Origin: Mageeibacillus sp. UBA3781
Lineage (GTDB): Bacteria; Bacillota; Clostridia; Saccharofermentanales; Saccharofermentanaceae
Assembly: GCA_002368805.1 (NCBI GenBank)
Contig: DFFH01000009.1
Location: 1 to 22,209 of the forward strand
Direction: 5' to 3'
DNA: 22,209 nucleotides
The translations under genes and the position numbers were made by a program. A model generated the notes under the pieces. It ran no database searches. It saw nothing but the letters and a program-made list of their open reading frames with translations, and was not told where the DNA came from. Positions 5,231 through 13,568 of this stretch are shown here, piece after piece (the stretch's first letter is position 1; the number at the start of each line of letters is the position of its first letter).

Positions 5231-8049
5231 TGACTGGTAAGAATGAAAAAAGACATGATATTACCGGCGTTCTGCTCTTTGCTGTAGCAGTTCTTCTTGG
5301 CCTGTCATATTATCTGCCTCTTTCGGTTACAGGCGCACTCGGAAGGATCTTTCGTGGAGCAGGTACCGGTCTGATCGGCTTTGCTGCCTATTTTATTCCG
5401 GTGATCCTTTTATATGCATCTATCGACTATTTTCTAGAGCGCCGTCCGAATGTCACGCCTATCCGTGTTCGCTCTGTTCTTATCCTGCTTTTATGTGTTT
5501 CTTCGATTTTGGCGGTCTGCACTGTCAGCCCTGTTTACATAAAAGCATACTGCGCTGAGCCACCGGCCGGTGATGTTAAGGTAACAAAGGTTTTCTCCCT
5601 TCTTTGGAAGATCGGAAATGACCCTAAAGTACTGGGTGCACCGGAAGGTGATATTGTTCTCTCCGGCGGTATTATCGGCGGTTCGATCGCTCTTGCTCTT
5701 CGTGAGATCGCTGCCAAAGCGGGCGCCCTGATCATTCTTTTTGCATTTACGCTTTCACAGATCGTCTTGATTTTTAATATCAGCCTTTCGGATACTGCCG
5801 CAAAGACTGCAAAAGTGATCCGCACGACCGGTCAGAAGGCGACAGAAGTACTTCGTACGGACAAGGCAATGCGCGAAAGAGAGCGCGCTGCCAGACTTCA
5901 GGCGCAGAGAAACCAGCAGATCAATGGCGCGATCCAGTCATATATTAAGAATCCGGCAGTTTCTCCTTTTGAAGAAGTTCCCGGACCTCAGGGATTTATC
6001 GATCTTGAGGGCACTCCTGTAAAAATGAATCAGGAGACCTGGGCGGAAAGAGAGAAGGTATTTGACTTCGATCTGACCAATGATACTGATCCGGCCCCGG
6101 AAGCTCAGCGTGTGGAAGTTCCACCGGAGCCGCGTGTGGATTTCGGCTTCAGTAATCCGAAGCCTAAGACTCCGAAGAAGGAATATGACCCTACCGGCGG
6201 TTTTGAATATCTCCCGCCGCTTGAAAACGATACTCCTCGTCCGGGTTCTGTCCTTCCGGCACCTACAGTAAGCCCGAATCAGGATTATGTCGAGTACCGT
6301 CATCATGAAGAGGGCGGAACGAAGATTCGCGTCCCTGATCTCGAAGGTATGGAGCATGTTCCGGCTCCGGCACCTGTTCCTTCTGAGGTTATTCCTCCGG
6401 ATATGCCTCCTGTGGCGCGTCCTTCTGTACAGAATGATGCTCCTTTCGATGTGCAGCAGGTCGAGACTCCGGCTGAACCGATCCCTGTGGTATCCCAAGT
6501 CGAGAGTAACAGAGAGATCGTTGAACCTTCTGGAAATACCCAGTCTTCTGCAAAAGCACCTGTTGCTGCAGCAGCTGCTGCACGACGTGCAAACCGTAAA
6601 TTTGCGAAGGCGCCGACAAATCTTCTTTCGCATGATAAGCCGCAGGCTGCCAGAAATGTCATCGATGGCCAGGATGCAGAGGGCATGAAGCTAGTTGCGG
6701 CGCTCAGAAGTTTCGGAATTGAAACGAAACTCGGTGAAGTAACTCGCGGCCCGGCGATCACACGCTTTGAAGTTGTTCCGGCTCCGGGTATCAAGGTCAG
6801 CCGTATTACGAATCTGTCTGATGATATCGCACTGGCGCTGGCGGCACAGAGTATCCGTATTGAAGCACCGATCCCCGGCAAGTCTGCTGTAGGTATCGAG
6901 GTCCCGAACAAGAAGATCGAAGCGGTTCACTTAGGTAATCTTCTGGATTCTCCTGCGTTTAAAAAGGAAGATTCTCCGCTGGTCGTCGCGCTTGGAAAAG
7001 ATATTCCAGGTAGCCCGATCCTCTGTGACCTGGCGAAGATGCCGCATCTTTTGATCGCAGGATCTACGGGTTCAGGTAAGTCCGTATGTATCAACTCGAT
7101 CCTGATCAGTATCCTCTGTCATGCTACTCCGGCGCAGGTCCGTATGATCATGGTTGACCCGAAGGTAGTTGAACTTGCTGTATATAACGGTATTCCTCAC
7201 TTACTCTGTCCTGTTGTTACAGATGCGAAAAAGGCTGCCAATGCTCTGAATTGGGCTGTCCGTGAGATGACTGACCGTTATGCCAAGTTTGCAGAGGCCG
7301 CTGTCCGGGATTTTAAGGGATATAACGAGTATCAGCGTATGAACGGGGAGACCGAGCTTCCTTTGATCCTGGTCGTTATCGATGAGCTTGCCGACCTGAT
7401 GCAGGTGGCATCGAAAGAAGTGGAAGAGTCGATCTCGAGACTTACTGCGATGGCACGTGCGGCCGGTATCCATCTTCTGATCGCGACACAGCGTCCGTCT
7501 GTCGATGTTATCACCGGTGTTATTAAGGCCAACATTCCGTCACGCATCGCATTTGCTGTTTCCAGTCAGGTCGACAGCCGTACGATCCTCGATATGGTTG
7601 GTGCAGAAAAGCTCTTAGGAAAAGGTGATATGCTCTATTATCCTCAGAGTGCAGCGAAACCGGTGCGTGGTCAGGGTGCTTTTGTATCGGATAAGGAAGT
7701 TGAAGAAATCATTGGTTATATAAAAGCGAATAATGCGGTACAATATGATGAGGAAACGGCAGAGGCGATCGTTAATGCGACGAAGTCCGGCTCGCCCGCA
7801 TCTTCCGGCGGTGCCGATAATGACGGCGAAGACGAGCTTTTCAACGATGCTGTGGATGTTGTTCTTCAGGCCGGATATGCTTCCGTTTCCATCCTTCAAA
7901 GAAGACTGAACCTCGGTTATCCGAGAGCTTCCCGACTTATCGACCGCATGGCGGATAAGGGATATATCGGTCCGTTCGAGGGCAGTAAACCTAGAAAAAT
8001 ATTGATCGATCCGGCTCAGTGGCTGGAGATCAAAGCAAAGAAAGGATAA
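5230..8049 (+). CDS. ftsK: DNA translocase FtsK/SpoIIIE
   Basis: The 939-aa protein is a septum-anchored, ATP-driven DNA pump that moves chromosome ends out of the closing septum. About four membrane helices lie in the first 190 residues, followed by a variable Pro/Glu-rich linker (about 220-460). The RecA-like motor has Walker A GSTGSGKS (611-618) and Walker B VVIDELADLM (D718, E719), then the ATQRPSVDVITG segment and a C-terminal winged-helix gamma domain (about 868-935, with LQRRLNLGYPRASRLIDRM), which reads polar DNA sequences (KOPS/SRS). The length and order match the family. The ATG overlaps the NUDIX stop by one base. FtsK and SpoIIIE cannot be told apart here, and the sporulation ability of this organism is unknown. 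Confidence 0.96.
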   Translation: MTGKNEKRHDITGVLLFAVAVLLGLSYYLPLSVTGALGRIFRGAGTGLIGFAAYFIPVILLYASIDYFLERRPNVTPIRVRSVLILLLCVSSILAVCTVSPVYIKAYCAEPPAGDVKVTKVFSLLWKIGNDPKVLGAPEGDIVLSGGIIGGSIALALREIAAKAGALIILFAFTLSQIVLIFNISLSDTAAKTAKVIRTTGQKATEVLRTDKAMRERERAARLQAQRNQQINGAIQSYIKNPAVSPFEEVPGPQGFIDLEGTPVKMNQETWAEREKVFDFDLTNDTDPAPEAQRVEVPPEPRVDFGFSNPKPKTPKKEYDPTGGFEYLPPLENDTPRPGSVLPAPTVSPNQDYVEYRHHEEGGTKIRVPDLEGMEHVPAPAPVPSEVIPPDMPPVARPSVQNDAPFDVQQVETPAEPIPVVSQVESNREIVEPSGNTQSSAKAPVAAAAAARRANRKFAKAPTNLLSHDKPQAARNVIDGQDAEGMKLVAALRSFGIETKLGEVTRGPAITRFEVVPAPGIKVSRITNLSDDIALALAAQSIRIEAPIPGKSAVGIEVPNKKIEAVHLGNLLDSPAFKKEDSPLVVALGKDIPGSPILCDLAKMPHLLIAGSTGSGKSVCINSILISILCHATPAQVRMIMVDPKVVELAVYNGIPHLLCPVVTDAKKAANALNWAVREMTDRYAKFAEAAVRDFKGYNEYQRMNGETELPLILVVIDELADLMQVASKEVEESISRLTAMARAAGIHLLIATQRPSVDVITGVIKANIPSRIAFAVSSQVDSRTILDMVGAEKLLGKGDMLYYPQSAAKPVRGQGAFVSDKEVEEIIGYIKANNAVQYDEETAEAIVNATKSGSPASSGGADNDGEDELFNDAVDVVLQAGYASVSILQRRLNLGYPRASRLIDRMADKGYIGPFEGSKPRKILIDPAQWLEIKAKKG

Positions 8050-8052
8050 TAT

Positions 8053-8916
8053 ATGAGCGCTACGATTATTTCAGGAAAAGAACTCTCCGGCTTGATCCGT
8101 GAGAAGATCTCTAAGGAAACGGAGGAACTTTCCGCACAGTTCGGCAAACGCCCCGGCCTTGCCGTTATCCAGGTCGGCGAGAATCCGGCTTCCACGATTT
8201 ATGTAAATAATAAGAAGAAGGCCTGCGAGCAGGTAGGCTTCCAGTCTTTTGGATATTCTCTTCCTGAGTCCGCTTCGGAAAAAGAACTCCTCGATCTGAT
8301 CGACCAGCTGAATAAGGATGACCGTGTTCACGGTATTCTCTGCCAGCTCCCGCTCCCTAAGCATATGGACGAGTTTTCCGTGATCTGTGCCATCGCTCCT
8401 GAGAAGGACGTTGACGGTTTCCATCCGGTAAATAAGGGACTTCTTTCCATTGGCCGTGACTGCCTGGTTTCCTGCACTCCGAAGGGCTGCATCGAGCTTC
8501 TGAAATATGCAAATGTCGATATTTGCGGTAAGAATTGTGTGGTTATCGGCAGAAGTAACATCGTCGGAAAGCCGGTTGCTTCCCTGATGCTCCATGAGAA
8601 TGCGACAGTGACTGTTGTTCATTCCAGAACGAAGAATATCAAGGACATCTGCAAACAGGCGGATATCCTGATCGTTGCGATCGGTAAGCAGGGCTTCGTT
8701 ACCAGAGATTTCGTCAAAGAAGGTGCCGTGATCATTGATGTCGGTATTAACAGATGTGAAGACGGTAAAGTCAGAGGCGATGTTGATTTTGATGATGTTG
8801 TTGATATTGCTTCGGCGATCACTCCTGTTCCGGGCGGTGTCGGACCGATGACGATCACCATGCTGCTTCAGAATACTCTCGAAGCTTTCACACGGATCGA
8901 GAAAGGACGTAAATAA
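8053..8916 (+). CDS. folD: Bifunctional methylenetetrahydrofolate dehydrogenase/cyclohydrolase
   Basis: FolD interconverts 5,10-methylene-, methenyl- and 10-formyl-tetrahydrofolate with NADP, feeding purine and formyl-Met synthesis. The 287 aa are the usual length. The catalytic pair Y50 and K54 lies in YVNNKKKACEQ; further signatures are QLPLPKH, PEKDVDGFHPVN, the Rossmann part VVIGRSNIVGKPVA and PVPGGVGPMTITML. The common PCTP motif reads SCTP, a mild change. It starts 3 bases after the ftsK stop with AAAGGA upstream and is followed after one base by cinA. Folate genes are not functionally tied to ftsK; the grouping probably reflects co-expression only. Confidence 0.97.
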   Translation: MSATIISGKELSGLIREKISKETEELSAQFGKRPGLAVIQVGENPASTIYVNNKKKACEQVGFQSFGYSLPESASEKELLDLIDQLNKDDRVHGILCQLPLPKHMDEFSVICAIAPEKDVDGFHPVNKGLLSIGRDCLVSCTPKGCIELLKYANVDICGKNCVVIGRSNIVGKPVASLMLHENATVTVVHSRTKNIKDICKQADILIVAIGKQGFVTRDFVKEGAVIIDVGINRCEDGKVRGDVDFDDVVDIASAITPVPGGVGPMTITMLLQNTLEAFTRIEKGRK

Positions 8917-8917
8917 T

Positions 8918-10183
8918 ATGAGTATTAAATCTGCGGAGATCATTTGTGTAGGTACTGAATTACTGATGGGGCAGACCCTGAATACGAATTCCCGCTTTTT
9001 AGCCCGTGAACTCGCATCTCTTGGTATTCCTTCCTATCGTCAGATCGTTGTCGGCGACAATTATGACCGTCTTTATGAGCAGATCAAAGAGAGCGCCGGC
9101 CGTTCTGATCTTGTAATTCTCACCGGCGGCCTCGGTCCTACGACGGATGATATCACTATGGGCGTTGCCGCTGATGTTGCCGGAAAAGAACTCGTATTTG
9201 ATGAAGAGAGTTTCAATAACATCACTGAGTATTTCCGCCGTCTGTTCCGCAATATGCCGAAGAATAACAGAAAACAGGCGATGCTTCCGGAAGGTGCTAC
9301 GATCCTGAAGAATAATAACGGTACAGCTCCGGGTGCGATGTTTGAGTATTCCTGCCCGACAACGGAAGATCCGGACCGTGTAGTTCATTTTGTACTGCTT
9401 CCGGGACCTCCGTCGGAAATGTCTCTGATGTTTACCAATGAGGCCCGTCCGATCCTCGAGAAGATGAGCGATTCTAAGTTCATTACCAAGTTCGTGCACC
9501 TTTTCGGTATCGGAGAATCTGCTGCTGCAGAACGTATCTCTGATCTTATCGATGCGCAGACGAATCCTACGATCGCTCCTTATGCTTCCGAAGGTGAGTG
9601 CATGTTCCGTGTGACACAGCGTGTGGATAACGGAGAAGAAGAGAAGGATCTTATCACTCCGATCCTTGATGTGATGAAGGAACGCTTCGGACAGTGTATC
9701 TATGAGATCGGTGATCGTCCGCTCAAGCAGGTAGCATACGATCTTCTTCTTGAAAAGAACAAGACAGTCTGCTTTGCCGAGAGCTGTACAGCTGGCATGG
9801 TTTCTTCCGAATTTGTTGATATCCCGGGTGCTTCCCAGGTATTTATGGGATCGGTTGTCTCTTATGGTAATAAGGTAAAGACAAATCTTCTCGGTGTTTC
9901 GGATGATGTTCTTGAAAACCTCGGTGCCGTCAGCCGCGAATGCGCACAGGAGATGGCGGAGGGTGCCAGAAAGCTTCTTGGTACGGATATTGCGGTATCT
10001 ATTACCGGTATTGCCGGCCCGACAGGCGAAAGTGCGGCAAAGCCGGTTGGCCTCGTTTATCTTGCAATAGCAGATGAAAAAGGCACGGATGTGATCGAAG
10101 TTCATCTTAGTGGTAACAGAAGCCGTGTCCGTCATGTCGCGGTATTACATGCATTTAATCTGATTAGAATGAGACTTTCATGA
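8918..10183 (+). CDS. cinA: CinA-family protein (nicotinamide-nucleotide amidohydrolase)
   Basis: This is a 421-aa two-domain CinA. The N-terminal molybdopterin-binding-like domain (about 1-170) shows EIICVGTELLMGQTLNTN, GGLGPTTDD (70-78) and PGPPSEM (162-168); family members with this domain have ADP-ribose pyrophosphatase activity. The C-terminal domain (about 265-421) shows AESCTAG (287-293), SYGNKVKTNLLGV, LGAVS and SITGIAGPTG, typical of NMN deamidase, which recycles the NMN made by bacterial DNA ligase. The usual ESCTGG reads ESCTAG. In competent Firmicutes CinA is carried with recA; here recA follows two genes later. It overlaps murJ by four bases (ATGA). Confidence 0.94.
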   Translation: MSIKSAEIICVGTELLMGQTLNTNSRFLARELASLGIPSYRQIVVGDNYDRLYEQIKESAGRSDLVILTGGLGPTTDDITMGVAADVAGKELVFDEESFNNITEYFRRLFRNMPKNNRKQAMLPEGATILKNNNGTAPGAMFEYSCPTTEDPDRVVHFVLLPGPPSEMSLMFTNEARPILEKMSDSKFITKFVHLFGIGESAAAERISDLIDAQTNPTIAPYASEGECMFRVTQRVDNGEEEKDLITPILDVMKERFGQCIYEIGDRPLKQVAYDLLLEKNKTVCFAESCTAGMVSSEFVDIPGASQVFMGSVVSYGNKVKTNLLGVSDDVLENLGAVSRECAQEMAEGARKLLGTDIAVSITGIAGPTGESAAKPVGLVYLAIADEKGTDVIEVHLSGNRSRVRHVAVLHAFNLIRMRLS

Positions 10184-11802
10184 GTAGTTCCGAGTTAAAG
10201 CGCCGAACAGATCAAAAACCGGCAGCTAAGGCTGCTAAAAGTATTACGTTCTCAACGATCATCATGATCATAGGCCTGATCCTTTCCAAGGGATCCGGCT
10301 TTTTGAGGACCGTAATTCTTTCTCATAAGTTTGAAGAAACATATAGAGAAGCATTTACAGCCGCCTTTTTGATCCCGGACTTCGTCTTTGCACTTCTTGT
10401 CGGCGGTTCGATCCAGTCCGCGATCACTCCGACTCTTTCTAAAGCAATCGAGCAGAAGACTCAGAAAAAGGCCTGGAAAGGTGTAAGCGTCTTTATCACC
10501 TTGATGAGTCTGTTCGTTCTCACATTTGTCGTTGTTTGTGAGATCCTTTCGAATGTTCTTTATCGTGTTTTCAATCAGGGAAACGGGGAAGAGGTCATCC
10601 GATTGGCCGGAAATATGGCTCGTACGCTTTATCCCCAGATCTTCTTTATGATGCTCGCGGCACTCTGTATCGGTGTACTCAATGCATATAAGAAGTTTGG
10701 TTCGACGGCATTCGGACCGGTCATCTATAACATCTGTGTTCTTCTTGCGATCGGTCTTTTAGGCGGATCGAACGAAGAGGCACTTTATCTGACAGGTGTC
10801 GGTGTCATGGCCGCAGCTATGATCTACTTTATCTTCCAGCTGTTCATGGGGAGAAGGGAAATGGTCCATTTCCGTCCATCACTGGATACGACCAATCCGG
10901 AATTCAGAAGATTGTTTAAACTTGCGATCCCGATTTTGATCTCGGCTTCCATCGTTCAGGTCAATATCCTGATCCTGAATTCTTTTGCATCCAGATTCGG
11001 TGATGGTCCTTTCTACGCATTAAGTAATGCCTCGATGCTCTGGCAGCTTCCTTACGGTATTTTTGCCGTAGGTATCGGAAATGTTATGCTTCCGTCTCTT
11101 GCATCGCACTATGCAAATAAGGATTATAAAGAATCCAGTAAACTTCTTTCGACCAGTATTAAGAATGCCCTGTTCCTGACGATCCCTTGCGCAGGTATTT
11201 TCCTTATTATGCCTGTTGACCTGGTAAAGACGCTCCTTCAGTGGTCTCCGAATTTTACGGATAAGAATGCGAATATGGCGGCTCTTTTCCTAACAGGATA
11301 CTGTGCGTCGATCGTTCTTCAGTCAGTGATCTTTATCATGAATCAGGCATTTTATGCTATCGGACAGACAAGATTCCCGCTATTTGCCGGTATCGTCTCC
11401 ATGGTAGTGAATTTTTCACTGTGCTTCATCCTTATCAACCTGGGATGCGGTGCGATGTGCCTGACGATCTCGTATTCCATCTCCTGCCTCGTCCGTATGA
11501 TACTTTTAACTGTTGTTTACAGTAAGATGAATAAGAAACTGGCACCAAGAAGAATGAGGGCATTCCTGATCAAGTCCGTGATCTGTTTTGCCTTCCTTAT
11601 TCTCGGCCTTTATCTTGTCAGCCTTGTTCCGTACCATCCGACAAGAAAGATCATGCAGATCGCCTGGTTCGGCGGCCGCTGCCTCTTCGGCTTTGTGATC
11701 TACTTCGGAATGGCATTCGCACTTCGGATGGAGGAGCTTCAGACTGCATATAACCGATATATCCGCCGTTTCTTCAAGAAAAAGCAGGTGGCAAACGGTT
11801 AA
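10180..11802 (+). CDS. murJ: Lipid II flippase MurJ
   Basis: MurJ is a polytopic membrane protein of the MOP exporter superfamily that flips lipid II across the membrane for peptidoglycan synthesis. The 540-aa length and about 13-14 hydrophobic helices fit. The N-terminal segment ILSKGSGFLRTVILS with the conserved Arg, then AFLIPDFVFALLVGGSIQSA, and the mid-protein VMLPSLASHYANKDYKE are family marks. The C-terminus is basic (RRFFKKKQ), consistent with a cytoplasmic tail. The start overlaps the cinA stop (ATGA) with only a weak ribosome site, suggesting coupled translation. It closes the proC operon; no convincing intrinsic terminator follows, so some transcription may run into recA. Confidence 0.95.
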   Translation: MSSSELKRRTDQKPAAKAAKSITFSTIIMIIGLILSKGSGFLRTVILSHKFEETYREAFTAAFLIPDFVFALLVGGSIQSAITPTLSKAIEQKTQKKAWKGVSVFITLMSLFVLTFVVVCEILSNVLYRVFNQGNGEEVIRLAGNMARTLYPQIFFMMLAALCIGVLNAYKKFGSTAFGPVIYNICVLLAIGLLGGSNEEALYLTGVGVMAAAMIYFIFQLFMGRREMVHFRPSLDTTNPEFRRLFKLAIPILISASIVQVNILILNSFASRFGDGPFYALSNASMLWQLPYGIFAVGIGNVMLPSLASHYANKDYKESSKLLSTSIKNALFLTIPCAGIFLIMPVDLVKTLLQWSPNFTDKNANMAALFLTGYCASIVLQSVIFIMNQAFYAIGQTRFPLFAGIVSMVVNFSLCFILINLGCGAMCLTISYSISCLVRMILLTVVYSKMNKKLAPRRMRAFLIKSVICFAFLILGLYLVSLVPYHPTRKIMQIAWFGGRCLFGFVIYFGMAFALRMEELQTAYNRYIRRFFKKKQVANG

Positions 11803-11847
11803 AATCGTCCTAAAAAGACGAAATGAACACCTTTTGACAGATTTTGT

Positions 11848-11861
11848 CGAAAAAATGTTCT
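11848..11861. promoter_or_regulatory. Possible second, degenerate SOS box upstream of recA
   Basis: CGAAAAAATGTTCT differs from the Gram-positive SOS box CGAACRNRYGTTYC at position 5 and the last base. It lies just upstream of the recA -35 box. With one half broken, binding would be weak at best. Confidence 0.25.
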
Positions 11862-11870
11862 GAAAAACTA

Positions 11871-11899
11871 TTGACGTTGTGATATTGTATTGTTAAGAT
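11871..11899 (+). promoter_or_regulatory. recA promoter
   Basis: TTGACG (11871-11876) and TAAGAT (11894-11899) are 17 bp apart, giving a start near 11906, just ahead of the SOS box. Confidence 0.8.
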
Positions 11900-11909
11900 T
11901 AAAACCGAT

Positions 11910-11923
11910 GGAACGAATGTTCG
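11910..11923. promoter_or_regulatory. SOS box (LexA/DinR operator) of recA
   Basis: GGAACGAATGTTCG contains the exact GAAC-N4-GTTC palindrome with central GAAT fitting RNRY of the Gram-positive consensus. It sits directly downstream of the -10 box, where a bound repressor would block polymerase, and before the recA ribosome site. Confidence 0.85.
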
Positions 11924-11925
11924 GC

Positions 11926-11932
11926 AAGGAGG
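11926..11932 (+). promoter_or_regulatory. Ribosome binding site deciding the recA start
   Basis: AAGGAGG is 5 bases before the ATG at 11938. A longer in-frame reading from 11890 would begin inside the promoter and is not credible. Confidence 0.85.
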
Positions 11933-11937
11933 AAAGT

Positions 11938-13047
11938 ATGGCTAAAAAAGATTCCAATAAATCCACACAGGATGTTTCCAAAAAGGTAGATAGCGAGAGA
12001 GCCAAAGCCTTAGATGCGGCTCTGATGCAGATAGAAAAACAGTTTGGTAAGGGTGCGGTCATGCGTCTTGGCGAGCAGACCGGTATGGTCGTTGATGTAG
12101 TTCCGACCGGTGCACTGACACTCGACATCGCACTTGGTGTCGGCGGACTTCCGAAGGGAAGGATCATCGAGATCTACGGACCTGAGTCTTCCGGTAAGAC
12201 GACGGTAGCTCTTCACGTTGTTGCCGAGTCCCAGAAACAGGGTGGTACAGCAGCATTTATCGATGCTGAGCATGCTCTTGATCCTGTATATGCTGCGAAG
12301 ATCGGTGTGAATATCGATGAACTGATCGTTTCCCAGCCGGATACCGGTGAGCAGGCGCTGGAGATCACGGAAGCTCTTGTCCGTTCCGGTGCTGTCGATG
12401 TTGTAGTTATTGACTCCGTTGCCGCATTGGTACCGAAGGCGGAGATCGATGGTGAGATGGGTGATTCCCATGTTGGTCTTCAGGCCCGTCTTATGTCTCA
12501 GGCTCTCCGTAAGCTTGCAGGTATCATCAGCAAATCCAGTACAGTTTGTATTTTTATCAACCAGCTCCGTGAGAAAGTCGGTGTCATGTTCGGTAATCCG
12601 GAGACAACTCCTGGCGGACGTGCGCTGAAGTTTTATTCTTCGGTCCGTCTCGATGTGCGCCGTGTCGAGTCACTCAGAAATGGCGGTGAGGTGATCGGTA
12701 ATCATACACGCGTTAAGGTCGTTAAGAATAAGGTTGCTCCGCCGTTCCGCGAAGCTGAATTCGATATTATGTATGGCGAGGGCATTTCCAAAGAAGGTTG
12801 TGTCATCGATCTTGCAGTAGATAAGGATATTATGGAGAAGAGCGGTTCCTGGTTCGCATATAACGGACAGAAGATCGGTCAGGGCAAGGATAATGCCAAG
12901 ACATATCTTAAGGAACATCCGGAAGTCCGTGATGAGATCGAAGGAAAGATCCGAGCTCTTCTTGCCGGTAAAGAAGTTGCGGAAGACGCTCAGGCAGCTG
13001 ATTCTGCTGATGAAGACGAGGAGGAGTTCCTCGGCATCGATATCTGA
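11938..13047 (+). CDS. recA: Recombinase RecA
   Basis: RecA forms filaments on single-stranded DNA, drives strand exchange and triggers LexA self-cleavage. The 369-aa protein has Walker A GPESSGKT (81-88), the FIDAEHALDP segment, Walker B VVVIDSVAAL, the L1 region with EIDGEMGDSHVGLQAR, the FINQLREKVGVMFGNPETTPGG L2 region, and an acidic tail (DEDEEEFLGIDI), as in many bacterial RecA proteins. The start is set by AAGGAGG at 11926-11932. The promoter and SOS box lie in the 135-bp gap after murJ, so it is DNA-damage inducible. recX starts 5 bases after the stop. Confidence 0.98.
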   Translation: MAKKDSNKSTQDVSKKVDSERAKALDAALMQIEKQFGKGAVMRLGEQTGMVVDVVPTGALTLDIALGVGGLPKGRIIEIYGPESSGKTTVALHVVAESQKQGGTAAFIDAEHALDPVYAAKIGVNIDELIVSQPDTGEQALEITEALVRSGAVDVVVIDSVAALVPKAEIDGEMGDSHVGLQARLMSQALRKLAGIISKSSTVCIFINQLREKVGVMFGNPETTPGGRALKFYSSVRLDVRRVESLRNGGEVIGNHTRVKVVKNKVAPPFREAEFDIMYGEGISKEGCVIDLAVDKDIMEKSGSWFAYNGQKIGQGKDNAKTYLKEHPEVRDEIEGKIRALLAGKEVAEDAQAADSADEDEEEFLGIDI

Positions 13048-13052
13048 TCTTT

Positions 13053-13538
13053 ATGATGCAGGATTTACAATATAGTGAAGCAAGAAATAAGGCGATCGCT
13101 CATATCGGCATCGCCGTTTCTTCTTCGGGAAAGATCCGGGAGTTTCTATCTGATAAAGGCTATGATGCGGATGTGATCGAAGAAGTGATCGCGCAGCTGA
13201 TCGAAGATAAGTATATCGATGATATGCGATATGCTGTTAAGCTCCTGCGAAGCAGATCCGGTAAAAACAGCGAGGGCAGGGCGAAGCTCCGTTGCCGGCT
13301 GGAAGCATCCGGTATTCCGGATCACGTGATCCGTGATGTCCTTTCCCGGGATGAATATGCCGATGAGAATACCATCATGGAAGTGATCTCAGACCGTTTC
13401 CCTGCGGATAGCTTTTCATCCGATCCGAAAACAGCGAAGAAAGAATTGGTGAAAGCCATAAGATATCTTGAAAGCAGAGGATACCCGTCCTCAATTGCGC
13501 TGGCATCTTTCCGAAAAATCGTGGATGATGTAGAATAA
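13053..13538 (+). CDS. recX: Regulatory protein RecX
   Basis: RecX binds the RecA filament and limits or remodels its activity. The 161-aa protein is helical with the repeated three-helix RecX pattern: REFLSDKGYDADVIEEVIAQLIEDKYIDDMRYA in the first unit, a Gly/Arg-rich GRAKLRCRLEASGIPDHVIRDVL in the second, and AIRYLESRGYPSSIALASFRKI in the third. Sequence conservation in this family is low, so the immediate position after recA is an important part of the call. The start is a double ATG (13053 or 13056) with a weak ribosome site; coupling to recA translation is likely. rimO follows after 30 bases without a visible terminator. Confidence 0.88.
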   Translation: MMQDLQYSEARNKAIAHIGIAVSSSGKIREFLSDKGYDADVIEEVIAQLIEDKYIDDMRYAVKLLRSRSGKNSEGRAKLRCRLEASGIPDHVIRDVLSRDEYADENTIMEVISDRFPADSFSSDPKTAKKELVKAIRYLESRGYPSSIALASFRKIVDDVE

Positions 13539-13568
13539 CCTGTAGTTTATAAGATTGGACTGGTAGGT

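Noticed and set aside
11805..11821. Terminator after murJ
   Set aside because: Only a 5-bp TCGTC/GACGA stem with an A-rich loop and no T-tract.
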